Assembly (NCBI RefSeq): GCF_905171765.1
Contig: NC_053391.1
Location: 655,683,750 to 655,747,749, forward strand
Direction of reading: 5' to 3'
Source: Bufo bufo
Taxonomy: Eukaryota > Chordata > Amphibia > Anura > Bufonidae
Length of the DNA: 64,000 bases
Shown in pieces: positions 22,746-34,561 of the stretch (positions within the stretch are counted from its first letter, which is position 1; every line of letters starts with the position of its first letter). The position numbers were made by a program, and so were the translations under genes. The notes beneath the pieces were generated by a model, which was not told where the DNA came from, did not search any database, and was given only the letters and a program-made list of their open reading frames with translations.

Positions 22746-23208
22746 AGCTTTGTAGCAGTAGCAGATTATCGTGCCCACCTGGAGGGTGTATGGTCACCAT
22801 AAGTAACAATCATCCTGGTATGTGACTAAGTAATCCAGCTCCACCGGGAAAGAAAATTAAAATCTCCTTCTTAATTTAGAACATTAAGAAGTCAAAGCAA
22901 AAGGGATGTCTCATCACAGACAATGGGGGAATATCGCTAGGATATGCCCCTATTGACTTATATACAACTTTTTGAGGTAATGACTGAACAGTTGTTTTAA
23001 TGAGCAAAATATTTCCAAAAATATCTAGATGTAGCCCTAGCCTGGTGCAATTTTGAATGCAGATTGCATTTAGAAAGCTAGTCGCCTATAACCATCAACT
23101 GTCTACTGCTGGCTGCTCCCCCAAACAGAATAAGGTATGATATAATTTTTTTTTGTTTAACAAGGAAACTAGTCAGTCATGGATATACTATCAACATTCT
23201 TCTACACA
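22746..23208. other. No gene recognised
   Basis: AT-rich sequence without ORFs or clear repeat ends. Confidence 0.4.
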
Positions 23209-23762
23209 TACAGTGCCTTGCAAAAGTATTCACCCCCCTTGACTTTTTTCGTATTTTGTTACATTACAGCCTTAAATTCAATGTTTTGTTAATCTGAATT
23301 TTATGTGATGGATCAGAACACAATAGTCTAAGATGGTGAAGTGAAATGAGAAAAATATATAAATAAAACTATTGTTTAGAAATAGAAAACAGAAAATTGG
23401 CATGTGCGTATGTATTCACCCCCCTTTGTTAGGAAGCCCATTAAAAGCTATGGTGCAACCATTTACCTTCAGAAGTCACATAATTAGTGAAATGATCTAA
23501 GTGTCACATGATCAGTCATTACATATACACACCTTTTTTGAAAGGCCCTAGAGGCTGCAACACCTAAGCAAGAGGCATCACTAACCAAACACTGCCATGA
23601 AGACCAAGGAACTCTCCAAACAAGTAAGGGACAATGTTGTTGAGAAGTACAAGTCAGGGTTAGGTTATAAAAAAATATCCAAATCTTTGATGATCCCCAG
23701 GAGCACCATCAAATCTGTCATAACCAAATGGAAACAACATGGCACAACAGCAAACCTGCTAA

Positions 23763-24245
<483 letters not shown>

Positions 24246-24340
24246 TGATTTGAGGCTAGGACGGAGGTTCACCTTCCAGCAGGACAATGACCCCAAACAC
24301 ACTGCTAAAGCAACACTTGAGTGGTTTAAGGGGAAACATG

Positions 24341-24983
24341 TGTCACGAGGGTGTCAAGAACCACGCCTGACTCCGTTATACCCGGGGTCAGGAAGTCGCA
24401 GCGGTTGGCTGCTCGCTCTATGTAAGATAGGGCTGTTTCCTTATGGTAGCTTTCTGGGTTTGCTTTGCAACCCTTTTTGGCTCACTGAGGGATCCGTAGC
24501 TCCTTCTCCTCAGCTGTTCCTTGTCCAGCACTCCCAACCTCCTTATATTCCCCTCTCACACTTCTCTGGTTGCCAGATATAGAGCTTCCTGCCTGGACTT
24601 CTATTCTGACCCTCTGGAGCTGTGTTGCTGCGTTCTCTGGTTGTTGGTCCAGAACGTTACCCTCCGGATCCCTGTTGGACCCTTGTGGTCTGCTGTGGTC
24701 GCCCACCTGGGTGTATGTGTTTGTCTGTATTGTCTGTCCTCTCCCTGGTGTTTCCCTCTTAGTGTCAGTGGTGCGGACTAGCGATCCCACCGGCCTGTTC
24801 ACTATCTAGGGCTCATTTTAGGGAAAGCCAGGGTTTAGGCACGTGATCGCCGCACAGGTGAGGAACCCGTCTAGGGACGTCAGGGCAGTCAGGTGCCAGC
24901 CGCAAGGTGAGTCAGGGGTCACCACCTTTCCCTCTCCCTTGGGCAGGGCTTTTCCCTCCCTGTGCGTGACGCCGGTCATTACA
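24341..24983 (+). repeat. 5' LTR of chromovirus
   Basis: 643 bp, from TGTCACGAGGGTGTCAAGAA to GACGCCGGTCATTACA. Matches the 3' LTR at 29199-29847, which is longer by a small insertion near 29808. Confidence 0.96.
24543..24581 (+). promoter_or_regulatory. LTR TATA box and predicted transcript start
   Basis: TTATATT at 24543-24549 lies about 27 bases before GCCAGATATA (24572-24581). The latter is the reverse complement of the bases next to the LTR (24985-24994). Together they predict that the RNA begins at or near 24572. The second LTR carries the same arrangement near 29430. Confidence 0.65.
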
Positions 24984-24984
24984 T

Positions 24985-24994
24985 TATATCTGGC
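24985..24994 (+). promoter_or_regulatory. Primer-binding site, self-priming type
   Basis: TATATCTGGC starts two bases after the 5' LTR and is complementary over 10 bases to GCCAGATATA at the predicted RNA 5' end. I see no match to a usual tRNA 3' end. Self-priming from the folded RNA 5' end is established for Tf1 and has been proposed for vertebrate relatives of it. Confidence 0.65.
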
Positions 24995-25055
24995 CCTTAT
25001 TTTGTGTAGGTAAAAAAATATATATATATTTTTTTTTACCTACTTAGAATCCAGT

Positions 25056-26021
25056 ATGGATCCAATTGCTGCTCTGTCCAAACAATTTCATCGCCTGTCT
25101 TTGGAGGTGGCAGGATTGAAGGCGTCGGTCCTCCAGCAACAGCAGCAATTACAACTGACCGCAAGCCCAGCGGTTGCTACTGGTAACCAGGTTGTTGCGG
25201 AACCCAAGGTCCCTCTCCCTGACAGATTTTCTGGGGGAAGGGACAAATTTTTGACATTCCGTGAGGCCTGTAAATTATATTTTAAACTGCGCCCTTACTC
25301 CTCTGGTAATGAAGAACAGCGGGTGGGGGTTGTTATTTCCCTGCTGCAGGGGGACCCGCAGTCCTGGGCGTTCTCTTTACCCACTGATTCCCAGGCTCTT
25401 CGGTCAGTGGATGAGTTTTTCGGGGCCTTGGGGCTCATATATGACGACCCTGACCGATTCGCACTGGCTGAATCAAGATTACGGAGACTCCTACAAGGAG
25501 AGCGGCCGGTAGAGGAGTATTGCTCTGACTTCCGTAGGTGGGCTACGGATACCCAATGGAACGACCCGGCTCTCAGGAGTCAGTTCTCAGGAGTCAGTTC
25601 TGGGTTATCCGAAAGGGTTAAGGCTGCGCTTGCATTATTTGAGACCCCCTTTTCCCTTGATGCGGTTATGTCCCTTTCCATCCGAATAGATAGACGCCTT
25701 AGGGACAGGTTGAAAAAACCGGAGCAATTGGTAACCCCTCCCAAGCAGCAGTTAGTCTGTACGGACTTAGACGAGCCTATGCAGCTAGGAAGAACTACTT
25801 GTCAGGTCCGTCCTCCTGAGGCTCGCCGTAGGCGTGGGGTTAGTTTTTTTGTGGGGAGAGGGGTCATTTCATTAATGTCTGTCCTTCTTTCCTCAGAAAC
25901 AAAAGACCGTCGGAAAACTACTAACCCCAGGCTGTGTGGAGGATGTCAGCCGGGGGGTATACGTTTCCTCCATACGTACATCGCAATTTGTGTTGCCAGC
26001 GGTTATTGTTTTTGGTGTTAA
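25056..26021 (+). pseudogene. Chromovirus Gag, zinc knuckle frameshifted
   Basis: The 321-codon frame starts MDPIAALSKQFHRLSLEVAG, has a Gln-rich stretch (residues 28-35), then a retrotransposon Gag domain at about residues 55-190 (DRFSGGRDKFLTFREACKLY, LQGDPQSWAFSLP, DDPDRFALAESRLRRLLQGE). Its usual job is to build the particle around the element RNA. The knuckle expected after RRRRG is present only in a shifted frame as FFCGERGHFINVC (near 25850-25885), and the first Cys codon is changed. The last 60 residues are therefore out of frame, and Gag cannot run on normally into Pol. Confidence 0.85.
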
Positions 26022-27924
26022 GACGGAGACTATTTCTTTCTTTCTAGACAGTGGAGCAGGGGTAAATTTGATAGATGCCCATTTTGCCCGCACTATGGGT
26101 TTGTCTCTCTGTACGCTACAGAGACCTATTCCCATATTCGCTATTGATTCTGCTCCTCTGTCTCAGAGAAACCTCACCCACATTGTTCATAATTTACACC
26201 TTCGGGTAGGGGACCACCATAACGAGATGCTTTCATGTTATGTTCTGGAGGGGCTTCCCACTCCGGTAGTGCTGGGTCTTCCCTGGTTGGTAGCGCACAA
26301 TCCAGTGGTGGATTGGCAGGCCAGGGAGATATTGGAGTGGAGTGAGCAGTGCAGAGAAAATTGCTTAAATAGAAATTGCTTAGTCGCCTCCATAACTACC
26401 CTACCTACATTTATTTCGGATTTTGAGGACGTTTTTTCTGAAAAGGGTTGTCAGAAGTTACCACCTCACCGTCCTTATGATTGCCCGGTTAACCTTATTC
26501 CCGGCGCAAAATTACCCAAGACCAGGTTATATAATCTTTCGGGTCCAGAGAGACAAGCCATGAAAGATTATATCTCCGAGAGCTTGGCTAAGGGACACAT
26601 CAGACCCTCTTCTTCACCCGTGGCTGCAGGGTTTTTCTTCGTTAAAAAGAAAGATGGGGGCCTGTGTCCTTGCCTAGATTTTTGCGAATTAAATCGGATA
26701 ACCATCCGAGACCCATACCCTCTTCCTCTCATTCCTGACCTGTTTAACCAGATTGCGGGTGCTAGGTGGTTCTCCAAACTTGATCTTAGGGGGGCCTACA
26801 ATCTGATTCGTATTAAGGAGGGGGATGAGTGGAAGACAGCTTTTAACACCCCTGAGGGGCATTATGAAAATCTAGTTATGCCTTTCGGTCTGACCAATGC
26901 ACCTGCCGTCTTTCAACATTTCGTTAATGACATTTTTAGTCATCTAATCGGCAGGTTTGTGGTAATATACCTAGATGATATTTTAATTTATTCGTCTGAT
27001 CTGAGAACACATGAGGTGCATGTCAGACAAGTACTGCAGGTCCTACTGACGAATAAATTATATGCTAAAATTGAAAAATGTGTCTTCGCCGTTCAGGAGA
27101 TACAATTCCTAGGTTATTTTTTATCTGCTTCAGGTTTCCGTATGGATCCTAGGAAGGTCCAGGCAATTTTAGATTGGGATCTTCTTGAGAACCTCAAAGC
27201 ACTGCAACGGTTCTTGGGCTTCGCGAATTTCTATAGGAAATTCATTAAAAATTATTCAGTTATTGTAAAACCCCTTACTGACATGACTAGGAAGGGGACT
27301 GATTTTTCTAAATGGTCTGACGCCGCTAAAGTTGCTTTTTCCTCTCTAAAAGAGAGGTTTACCTCGGCACCTGTACTAGTCCAACCTGATGTCTCTCAGC
27401 CTTTTATTGTTGAAGTCGATGCGTCAGAGGTGGGAGTGGGGGCGGTGCTGTCTCAGGGTCCGTCTCCTGGCAAATGGCGTCCTTGTGCTTTCTTTTCTAA
27501 AAAACTATCTGCAGCAGAAAAGAACTACGATATTGGCAATAGGGAACTATTGGCTATTAAACTAGCGTTTGAAGATTGGCGTCACTTTTTAGAGGGGGCA
27601 GTCCACCCCGTCACTGTGATTACGGACCACAGAAATCTTCTGTACCTCGAATCAGCTAAGCGTCTCACCCCTAGACAAGCTAGGTGGTCGCTATTTTTTA
27701 CCAGGTTTAACTTTGTTATTACCTATCGTCCTGGGGCAAAGAATACCAAGGCTGATGCACTATCTCGTTGTTTCCCTGGAGGGGGTAATGTGAGTGATCC
27801 GGTACCCATTCTTCAAAGAGGAGTGGTTGTTTCTGTGGTACACTCTGCTCTGGAGGGGAAGGTGTTAGGGCCCAGGGGGACGCCCCGGTCTCTTGCCCCT
27901 CAGAGAAATTGTTTGTACCGTTGA
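25936..27924 (+). pseudogene. Chromovirus Pol: protease, RT, RNase H
   Basis: A 662-codon frame. Protease: FFLDSGAGVNLID at about residues 36-48. Reverse transcriptase: KKKDGGLCPCLDFCELNR (the usual Arg is Cys twice), FSKLDLRGAYNLIRI, VMPFGLTNAPAVFQHF and the catalytic VVIYLDDILIYS near residue 350. RNase H: FIVEVDASEVGVGAVLSQ, NRELLAIKLAFEDWRHFLEG and TDHRNLLYL, ending with the GAKNTKADALSR tether. The frame runs off near 27870 through a one-base change and stops at 27924, so integrase is no longer joined to it. The Met at 25936 is not a true start; Pol is normally made as part of a polyprotein. Confidence 0.93.
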
Positions 27925-29283
27925 ACCTGTGTTTCGAATTATTAAAGGAACATCATAATTCGGCACTTGCTGGGCACCCGGGTAGTAAAGCAACCTTGGA
28001 GCTATTGTCTCGTCGTTTTTGGTGGCCAAGGTTGCCTCAGGATGTATTGGATTTTGTGTCTTCTTGTTCTACCTGTGCGCGCGCAAAAGTTTCACATACT
28101 CGTCCTGCAGGGTCTCTATTACCACTCGTCATTCCCAATAGACCATGGACACATCTGTCAATGGATTATTTTGGTAGTAGTGGACAGGTTTAGCAAAATG
28201 GTACACTTCATTGCGTTACCCGCACTACTTAATGCTAAGACTCTTGCTCAGGTATTCGTCAGTGAAATCGTGAAGCTTCACAGGGTCCCTTCCGATGTTG
28301 TTTCGGATCGGGGTACCCAGTTTATTTCTAAATTTTGGAAAGCTTTTTGTTCCCGTTTGGGGGTAAACTTGTCCTTTTCCTCAGCTTTCCATCCTCAGTC
28401 GAATGGACAGACTGAGCGTACCAACCAAAACCTGGAGACATATCTAAGATGTTTTGTGTCTGAAAACCAAGAGTTGTGGTCATCATATTTACCGTTAGCT
28501 GAGTTTGCCATAAATAATCGTCGTCAGGAATCCACTGGCAAGTCACCATTTCTTGGTGCATATGGTTTTCATCCCCAATTCTGTACTTTCAAAGAGGGGG
28601 GGTCTTCTGGGGTTCCCGAAGAGGAACGGTTTTCGTCATCTCTTTCATCGGTATGGCAGAAGGTGCAAGCTAACTTGAAAAATATGGGAGGTAAATACAA
28701 ATGCATGGCTGATAAGAGACGGTCGCCAGGTCCGGACCTAGGAGTGAATGACTATGTGTGGTTGTCTACTAGGAATATTAAATTGAAGGTTCCCTCTTGG
28801 AAACTGGGTCCTAGGTTTATTGGTCCTTACAAAATTGTAGCCATCATTAACCCCGTGGCTTTTCGCCTGGAGCTACCTCAGACTTTTAAAATCCATAATG
28901 TCTTTCATAAGTCGTTACTCAAAAAATATGTTCCACCTCTAGAACCGTCACCGCTGCCACCCCCTCCTGTTGTTATGGATGGTACTCTAGAGTTTCAGAT
29001 ATTCAAAATTGTTAATTCTCGTCGGGTCCGCCACTCTCTTCAATATCTGGTGCATTGGAGAGGTTACGGTCCCAAGGAAAGAATGTGGGTTCCTGCGTCT
29101 GAGGTAAACCCCGACAGGCTAGTTCAGGTTTTTCATGCCTCTCATCCTGAGAGACCTGGTCCTGAGTGTCCGGAGGCCCCTCGTAGAGAGGGGGGTACTG
29201 TCATGAGGGTGTCAAGAACCACGCCTGACTCCGTTATACCCGGGGTCAGGAAGTCGCAGCGGTTGGCTGCGCGCTCTATGTAA
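27870..29283 (+). pseudogene. Chromovirus integrase with chromodomain, deleted at catalytic core start
   Basis: The zinc-binding part (HHNSALAGHPGSK ... CSTCARAK) is read at 27909-28190 in one frame. At about 28165, just after the first catalytic Asp (LSMD), some 40 bases are missing and the frame changes. The core then continues VVVDRFSKMVHFIAL, VVSDRGTQFISKFW (second Asp) and HPQSNGQTERTNQNLE (Glu). A chromodomain follows near residues 345-400 of that frame (ILKIVN-type start, YLVHWRGYGPKERMWVP). Chromodomains direct integration by binding modified histones. The frame reads a short way into the 3' LTR. Confidence 0.92.
29186..29198 (+). promoter_or_regulatory. Polypurine tract
   Basis: AGAGAGGGGGGTAC directly precedes the TG of the 3' LTR and is the expected primer site for plus-strand DNA. 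Confidence 0.8.
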
Positions 29284-29847
29284 GATAGGGCTGTTTCCTT
29301 ATGGTAGCTTTCTGGGTTTGCTTTGCAACCCTTTTTGGCTCACTCAGGGATCCGTAGCTCCTTCTCCTCAGCTGTTCCTTGTCCAGCACTCCCAACCTCC
29401 TTATATTCCCCTCTCACACTTCTCTGGTTGCCAGATATAGAGCTTCCTTCCTGGACTTCTATTCTGACCCTCTGGAGCTGTGTTGCTGCATTCTCTGGTT
29501 GTTGGTCCAGAACGTTACCCTCCGGATCCCTGTTGGACCTTTGTGGTCTGCTGTGGTCGCCCACCTGGGTGTATGTGTTTGTCTGTATTGTCTGTCCTCT
29601 CCCTGGTGTTTCCCTCTTAGTGTCAGTGGTGCGAACTAGTGATCCCACCGGCCCGTTCACTATCTAGGGCTCATTTTAGGGAAAGCCAGGGTTTAGGCAC
29701 GTGATCGCCGCACGGGTGAGGAACCCGTCTAGGGATGTCAGGGCAGTCAGGTGCCAGCCGCAAGGTGAGTCAGGGGTCACCACCTTTCCCTCTCCCTTGG
29801 GCAGGGCTTTCCCTTTTCCCTCCCTGTGCGTGACGCCGGTCATTACA
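29199..29847 (+). repeat. 3' LTR of chromovirus
   Basis: 649 bp, TGTCATGAGG to GGTCATTACA, followed by the target duplication ACATG. Confidence 0.96.
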
Positions 29848-29959
29848 ACATGTAAATGTGTTGGAATGGCCTAGTCAAAGCCCAGATCTCAATCCAATAG
29901 AAAAAGGTGGCTCTACAAAGTATTGACTTTAGGGGGGTGAACAGTTATGCACATTGAGC

Positions 29960-30430
29960 GCCGCCTCCTCTTCAAACAGCTCATCCGCAGGGGTGCCGGG
30001 AGTCAGATCCTCGCCGATCAGATATTGAACTATCCTGAGGATAGGTCATCAATATAAAACCCCTGCACAACCCTTTTAAGTCCTTAGATGCCATAGCTAT
30101 TAAAAGTGTTCAAAGGAAGGAGGCTTATCATGTCACGTCATTGTTGCCAATGACTGCTGGGGGCATAGCCAAGGCCCACAGGGCCCATTTAAGTGATTAT
30201 CAATACTATTATCAGGAACAAATGCCCTGGCGGAGGATGGCTCAGGAAGTCCACGCCCTGCCTGATACACACAGTAAAGTGATACTGTCACAGAGAAAGG
30301 TAACATGGAACTATGGACAGATATATTGCTAGCGTGGGGGGAAAACAATATTGAATCAGGCTAAATGACATCTCTGTAGTGAATACACAGAGATGCACTT
30401 ACATGGCATAGATAGAAATGCAGTAAACCC
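29960..30430. other. Interspersed repeat fragment, then unrecognised DNA
   Basis: Bases 29960-30080 hold CAAACAGCTCATCCGC and GGATAGGTCATCAATAT, a part of a common anuran-type repeat. From 30090 to 30430 I see nothing that I can name. Confidence 0.5.
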
Positions 30431-30444
30431 CTTCCCTACCAGCA

Positions 30445-30800
30445 CTTTGGATAGGTCATCAATATCATATCGCCTGGGGTTAGACTCCCGGCACCCCCGC
30501 CGATCAGCTGTTTGAAGAGAACGCAGTGCTTGTGTGATCGCTGCCTTCTCTCCTCTGTTTACCTACTCGCCTGCGATATTCTATCGGCGAACAGTGTAAT
30601 TACAGCTCTTCCATCCCATTCACTTCAATGGGAAGGAGCAGTTCCATTTGGTCTGCTTCTTCCCATTAAAGGGAATGGGACGGAGGAGCTGTAATTACAC
30701 TGCTTGCCACTTCGATGTAGATAGCGGGCAGGTAAACAGTGAAGAGAAGGCAGCGATTACACGAGCACTGCGTTCTCTTCAAACAGCTGAATACATCAAC
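30445..30800. repeat. Palindromic interspersed repeat
   Basis: GGATAGGTCATCAATATC and CCCGCCGATCAGCTGTTTG are followed by an imperfect palindrome (about 30508-30790) whose arms carry GAAGAGAACGCAGTGCT and GAGCACTGCGTTCTCTTC. Non-coding. Confidence 0.75.
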
Positions 30801-30839
30801 CAATTCATCTATATATAGGAAATGGGACAAGACCTTTAA

Positions 30840-30973
30840 AGGAGTATTCCCATGTTGGACATTGGGGGCATATTGCTAGGATATGCCCCCAATATCTGGT
30901 AGATGTGGAGCCCGCAAAGTCCCGGAGGGCGCACCGCGATATGCCCGCCAACGTCCAAGATGGGAATCCCCCT
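30840..30973. mobile_element. Short TTAA MITE
   Basis: Ends AGGAGTATTCCCATGTTGGAC-like and inverted AGGGGGATTCCCATCTTGG; TTAA at 30836-30839 on the left, ATAA (probably decayed) on the right. 134 bp. Confidence 0.65.
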
Positions 30974-31262
30974 ATAAGGTGAAAAATGGCTTGTCCTGAA
31001 GGGGTTAAGCAAGCTAAGAGAGACCATCAGCTTGAATCTAAACAATACAGTTTGTAGCCTGTGTCTACTGTCTCCCTTTGTTTGCTGGGATATCAGTACT
31101 AGTGTAAACGTTGTATATAGCCCAGGAAAATGGGACACTGCTCGGGGAGGCTACTTGCTTAACCCCAAAAAAGAGAACCAATTCTGTTAAGACCCTAACT
31201 CACTAAGCCACACCCCAACTCAGTGATCAGCAAGGAAAAAAATAACTAGTGGGAGAAGTTAA

Positions 31263-31581
31263 AGGGATTGTCCATCTTGGACATTGGGGCATATCACACC
31301 TCTGGAACCTGCACCTATCCTTAGAACGGAACCCGAAAAGTGACGTAGGGTGCACCATGTACGCACGGCAGCCCTCTGTGCATTTCTATGGGACTGCTAA
31401 GCTATTTCTGTAAGCCCTGTAGAAGTGAATTGAGCAGTGACTGCGCTTGCTCAGTGTGCTTCCCATTAATTTCAGTGGGACTTCAGAAAATAGCCAAGGG
31501 CGTGGCTATGCTATTTCCAGCGTGCGCAGTGTGCCCTAAAGATAGGTGCGGGTCCCCAATGTCTAAGAAGGGACAACCCCT
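31263..31581. mobile_element. TTAA MITE, 319 bp
   Basis: TTAA at 31259-31262 and 31582-31585 flank AGGGATTGTCCATCTTGGAC and its imperfect inverted partner AGGGGTTGTCCCTTCTTAG. Non-coding interior. Confidence 0.8.
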
Positions 31582-31585
31582 TTAA

Positions 31586-31982
31586 GGTGAGCTGTGGAGG
31601 GGCCCAGAGTGCTTCTCTCACCATCAGAACTCACTCATCTGCGTCTGGCCTAAAGTATTTTCAGCTATAGACATGGATTCCAGCCATCCGTACATTCCTG
31701 ATACTGTGACTACACAGCTTCCTGCCTGCAGTGTCTACTAGCTTATCTCTCTGGACAAGATCTCCCTATAAAGCAAACACTTATGGTATGCTCTTTTCCG
31801 TGACTTCCTACATGGTGTGTCATCAGGATCATTTTAGCAAACACTGTTGGTATAGCTGACACCAGTGAGCAGTTAGGGTGGTGTAGCCTCCGGCACTACG
31901 ACAGCTGAAAGAGAACACTTCTCCAGAAAATAAATAATGAAGGTTCCTTTCGAATGACGAAAATTAGAGCGCTTGGAAACTA
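31586..31982. other. No gene recognised
   Basis: No supported feature. Confidence 0.4.
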
Positions 31983-31986
31983 TTAA

Positions 31987-33257
31987 TCCCTTAGTGATCA
32001 GCGTTTTTCTTCCTTTTTTCATCGTCACCTTCCAAGAGGTATAATTTTTTAGTTTTTCCGCCTATACAGCTGTATGAAGGCTTATTTTTTGCGAGACAAG
32101 TTGTAGTTTTAATGGCATCATTTTGGACCACACATAACTTTCTGATTAACTTATTAACTCTTTCTGGGAGGCAAATGGGAAAAACAGCAGTACTGCCACT
32201 GAGTTTTTACGTTATAAATTTTACCGCTGTCATTTTTCGCTATAAATAACATAGAATTAGTACAATTACAGCGATACCAAATACACATTATTTTTTTTTT
32301 ACGTTTTGCTACTTTTGTGCAATAAAACCTCTTTTTTTTAAAAGGAAGAAAATCTTTTTTGTATTGCTGCTTCCCAAGACCAATAACTTTTTTATTTTTC
32401 TTCCTATAGAGTTGTGTGAGGGCTTGATTTTTGCGTTACAACTTTACGTTTTTATTGGTATCATTTTGGAATAAATTATGCTTTTTGATCACTTGTTATT
32501 ACATTTTTTTCCGGTGGCAACTAAGAATAAATGAGCAATTCTGTCATTTTTATGTAATTTTTTTTTTTACAGCGTTCACTGTAGAGGATAATTGACACGA
32601 TATTTATGTAGTGTAGGTCATTACCACATATGGGGGATATTATTTTTTTTGCTATTTTTATTCATTGAAAAGCATATTTTTAATGGGAAAACTATATTTT
32701 TTTTACTGGAATTTTTTTTACTGGAATTTTTTTTTTTATTTACATTTTTTTTTTTAACTTTTTTTTTTACCACTTAATAGTCCTACAAGGGGACTATAAC
32801 AGACAACTATTTGATAGCTTTTAAAATACAATGCACTATCTATAAAGTGCATTTGCATTTTAAAGTGAGTGCTATACTGACATTAAAATGAGAGAAGCAC
32901 AGCCTGCTGGAAAATACTCAAGGCTGGCTTGGGGCCTATATCAGACCCCAGCCAGCCTTCACACACATCGGCACCCTGCGATCGCATTTGTGGGGTGCCG
33001 ATGGGAGACAGAGGGAGTCCACTCCCTCTGTCACTGCTTTACATGCGTCAGACGCCATTACCCGTGGCTTGTAAAGCGTTAAACAGCGCGGATCAGCACT
33101 CCTGCCGATGTGGGCTGTTAGAGCAGGAGCATGGCTCTTACGTGAGAGCTGAGCCCCCGCTCCCAGCTTCAAGGGGGACCTGTGCAGCGCTTAGGCTGGG
33201 CAGCCTAAGGTCTCTTAGTAACCGCTGTAAAAAGGCGTATGAGTGGTCACTAAGGGG
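31987..33257. mobile_element. TTAA element, 1.27 kb, non-autonomous
   Basis: TTAA at 31983-31986 and 33258-33261 flank TCCCTTAGTGATCAG and (inverted) CCCCTTAGTGACCACTC. The interior is AT-rich on the left (poly-T tracts near 32640-32770) and GC-rich on the right. No transposase. Its right TTAA is also the left TTAA of the next MITE. Confidence 0.75.
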
Positions 33258-33261
33258 TTAA

Positions 33262-33472
33262 ACAGGTTTTCCTAGACTTTTATACTGATGACCCATCTTC
33301 TGGATAGGTCATCCATATCTGATTGGTAGGGTTCCGATATCTGGGACCCCCGCCGATCAGCCTTTTGAGATGTCACCTGTGCTCACACTAGCGCTGCAGC
33401 CTTCTCTCAGCTCATCAAGCACAGCGCCGTACATTGTATAGTGGGGCTGATTGGTAGTCTTGGAAAACCCCT
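33262..33472. mobile_element. TTAA MITE, 211 bp
   Basis: Ends ACAGGTTTTCCTAGACT and (inverted) AGGGGTTTTCCAAGACT; TTAA at 33258-33261 and 33473-33476. Carries the GGATAGGTCATCCATATC / CCCCGCCGATCAGC core seen in other copies. Confidence 0.8.
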
Positions 33473-33785
33473 TTAAGAAATGATGGAGAAATGATATTGG
33501 GAAATTATACAACTTTTAATTATACAAATAAGAACATTTATTTTCTAAAACAGGAATGCACCTTGAAGCCACCTAGATGATTCATCAATGAAATCACATC
33601 CATAAAACCGTTGAACAATTGTGAATTGCTGCATTGAGGAAGAGGAAATTACATCATTTTGGCTTAATCAGTGTAGTACGTATAGTATCATCCTGTTCAT
33701 AATGATCTTACTACAACTTAGAGAATGTAATCTCAACACAATTTCCTTTACTAGCGATAAAGAAAGTGATAGCAATGATACTTAA

Positions 33786-34557
33786 AGGGAGTCTGTCACC
33801 TCCATATGGCCATATACAGTGCTTACATTGTCTTATCGCACACTTATACATGAATGTAATGGTACCTTTGTCTTTACACTTGCAGAAGCTGGAAAAAAAG
33901 GAACTTTGATTGATATGCAAATGAGCATTCACAAGTGCCCAGGGGCGGCGTTCACTGTGTTTGTGCCCAGGCTGCTCTGCCTTTTTTCATTGTTCCCCCA
34001 CCCCAGCCTCTGCATATGCCCGCTCTCCTATTCCCTTGCGTCATCCTTCGGTCCGGCCGAGATCCCGAGCCTGCGCACTGCCTCCGGGCCGGGGCATGCG
34101 CACTGCGATGCCCATTGGGCGTCATCGCTTTAACTACTGCGCATGCTCCGGCGAACGGCACAAAACCAGCGGCAATGTGTCGCGTATTCCGGCGCATGCG
34201 CAGTAGTTAAAGCGATGCAGTGCCCACAATGGGCATCGCAGTGCGCATGCTCCGGCCCGGCGAGGCTGGACACGCGGGATCTCGGCTGGACTGAAGGATG
34301 ACGCAAGGGAATAGGAGGGCGGGCATATGCAGAGGCTGGGGTGGGGGGAACAATGAAAAAAGGCAGAGCAGCCTGGGCACCAACACAGTGAACGCCGCCC
34401 CTGGGCACTTGCGAATGCTCATTTGCATATCAATCAAAGTTCCTTTTTTTCCAGCTTCTGCAAGTGTAAAGACAAAGGTACCATTACATTCATGTATAAG
34501 TGTGCGATAGGACAATGTAAGCACTGTATATGGCCATATGGAGGTGACAGACTACCT
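33786..34557. mobile_element. Long palindromic TTAA MITE
   Basis: TTAA at 33782-33785 and 34558-34561. Ends AGGGAGTCTGTCACCTCC and its near-exact inverse; arms of about 370 bp are inverted repeats of each other nearly to the centre (about 34165-34190). The mirrored ORFs on both strands, such as 33935-34210 and 34130-34408, result from this symmetry and are not genes. Confidence 0.9.
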
Positions 34558-34561
34558 TTAA

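Larger units (their letters stand above)
24341..29847 (+). mobile_element. Ty3/gypsy chromovirus (Tf1/sushi-type), 5.5 kb
   Basis: Two LTRs enclose gag, protease, reverse transcriptase, RNase H, integrase and chromodomain in the Ty3/gypsy order. The 5-bp duplication ACATG flanks it exactly (24336-24340 and 29848-29852). By eye the LTRs differ at about 11 positions plus one short indel, roughly 1.7 percent, so insertion is fairly young. Coding frames are broken at four or more places, so this copy is not autonomous. Confidence 0.95.

Noticed and set aside
24482..24802. 106-codon minus-strand ORF, repeated at 29340-29660
   Set aside because: It lies antisense within both LTRs and has no recognisable domain.
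33819..34524. Mirrored ORFs of 90-105 codons
   Set aside because: Produced by the palindromic MITE; identical proteins appear on both strands.
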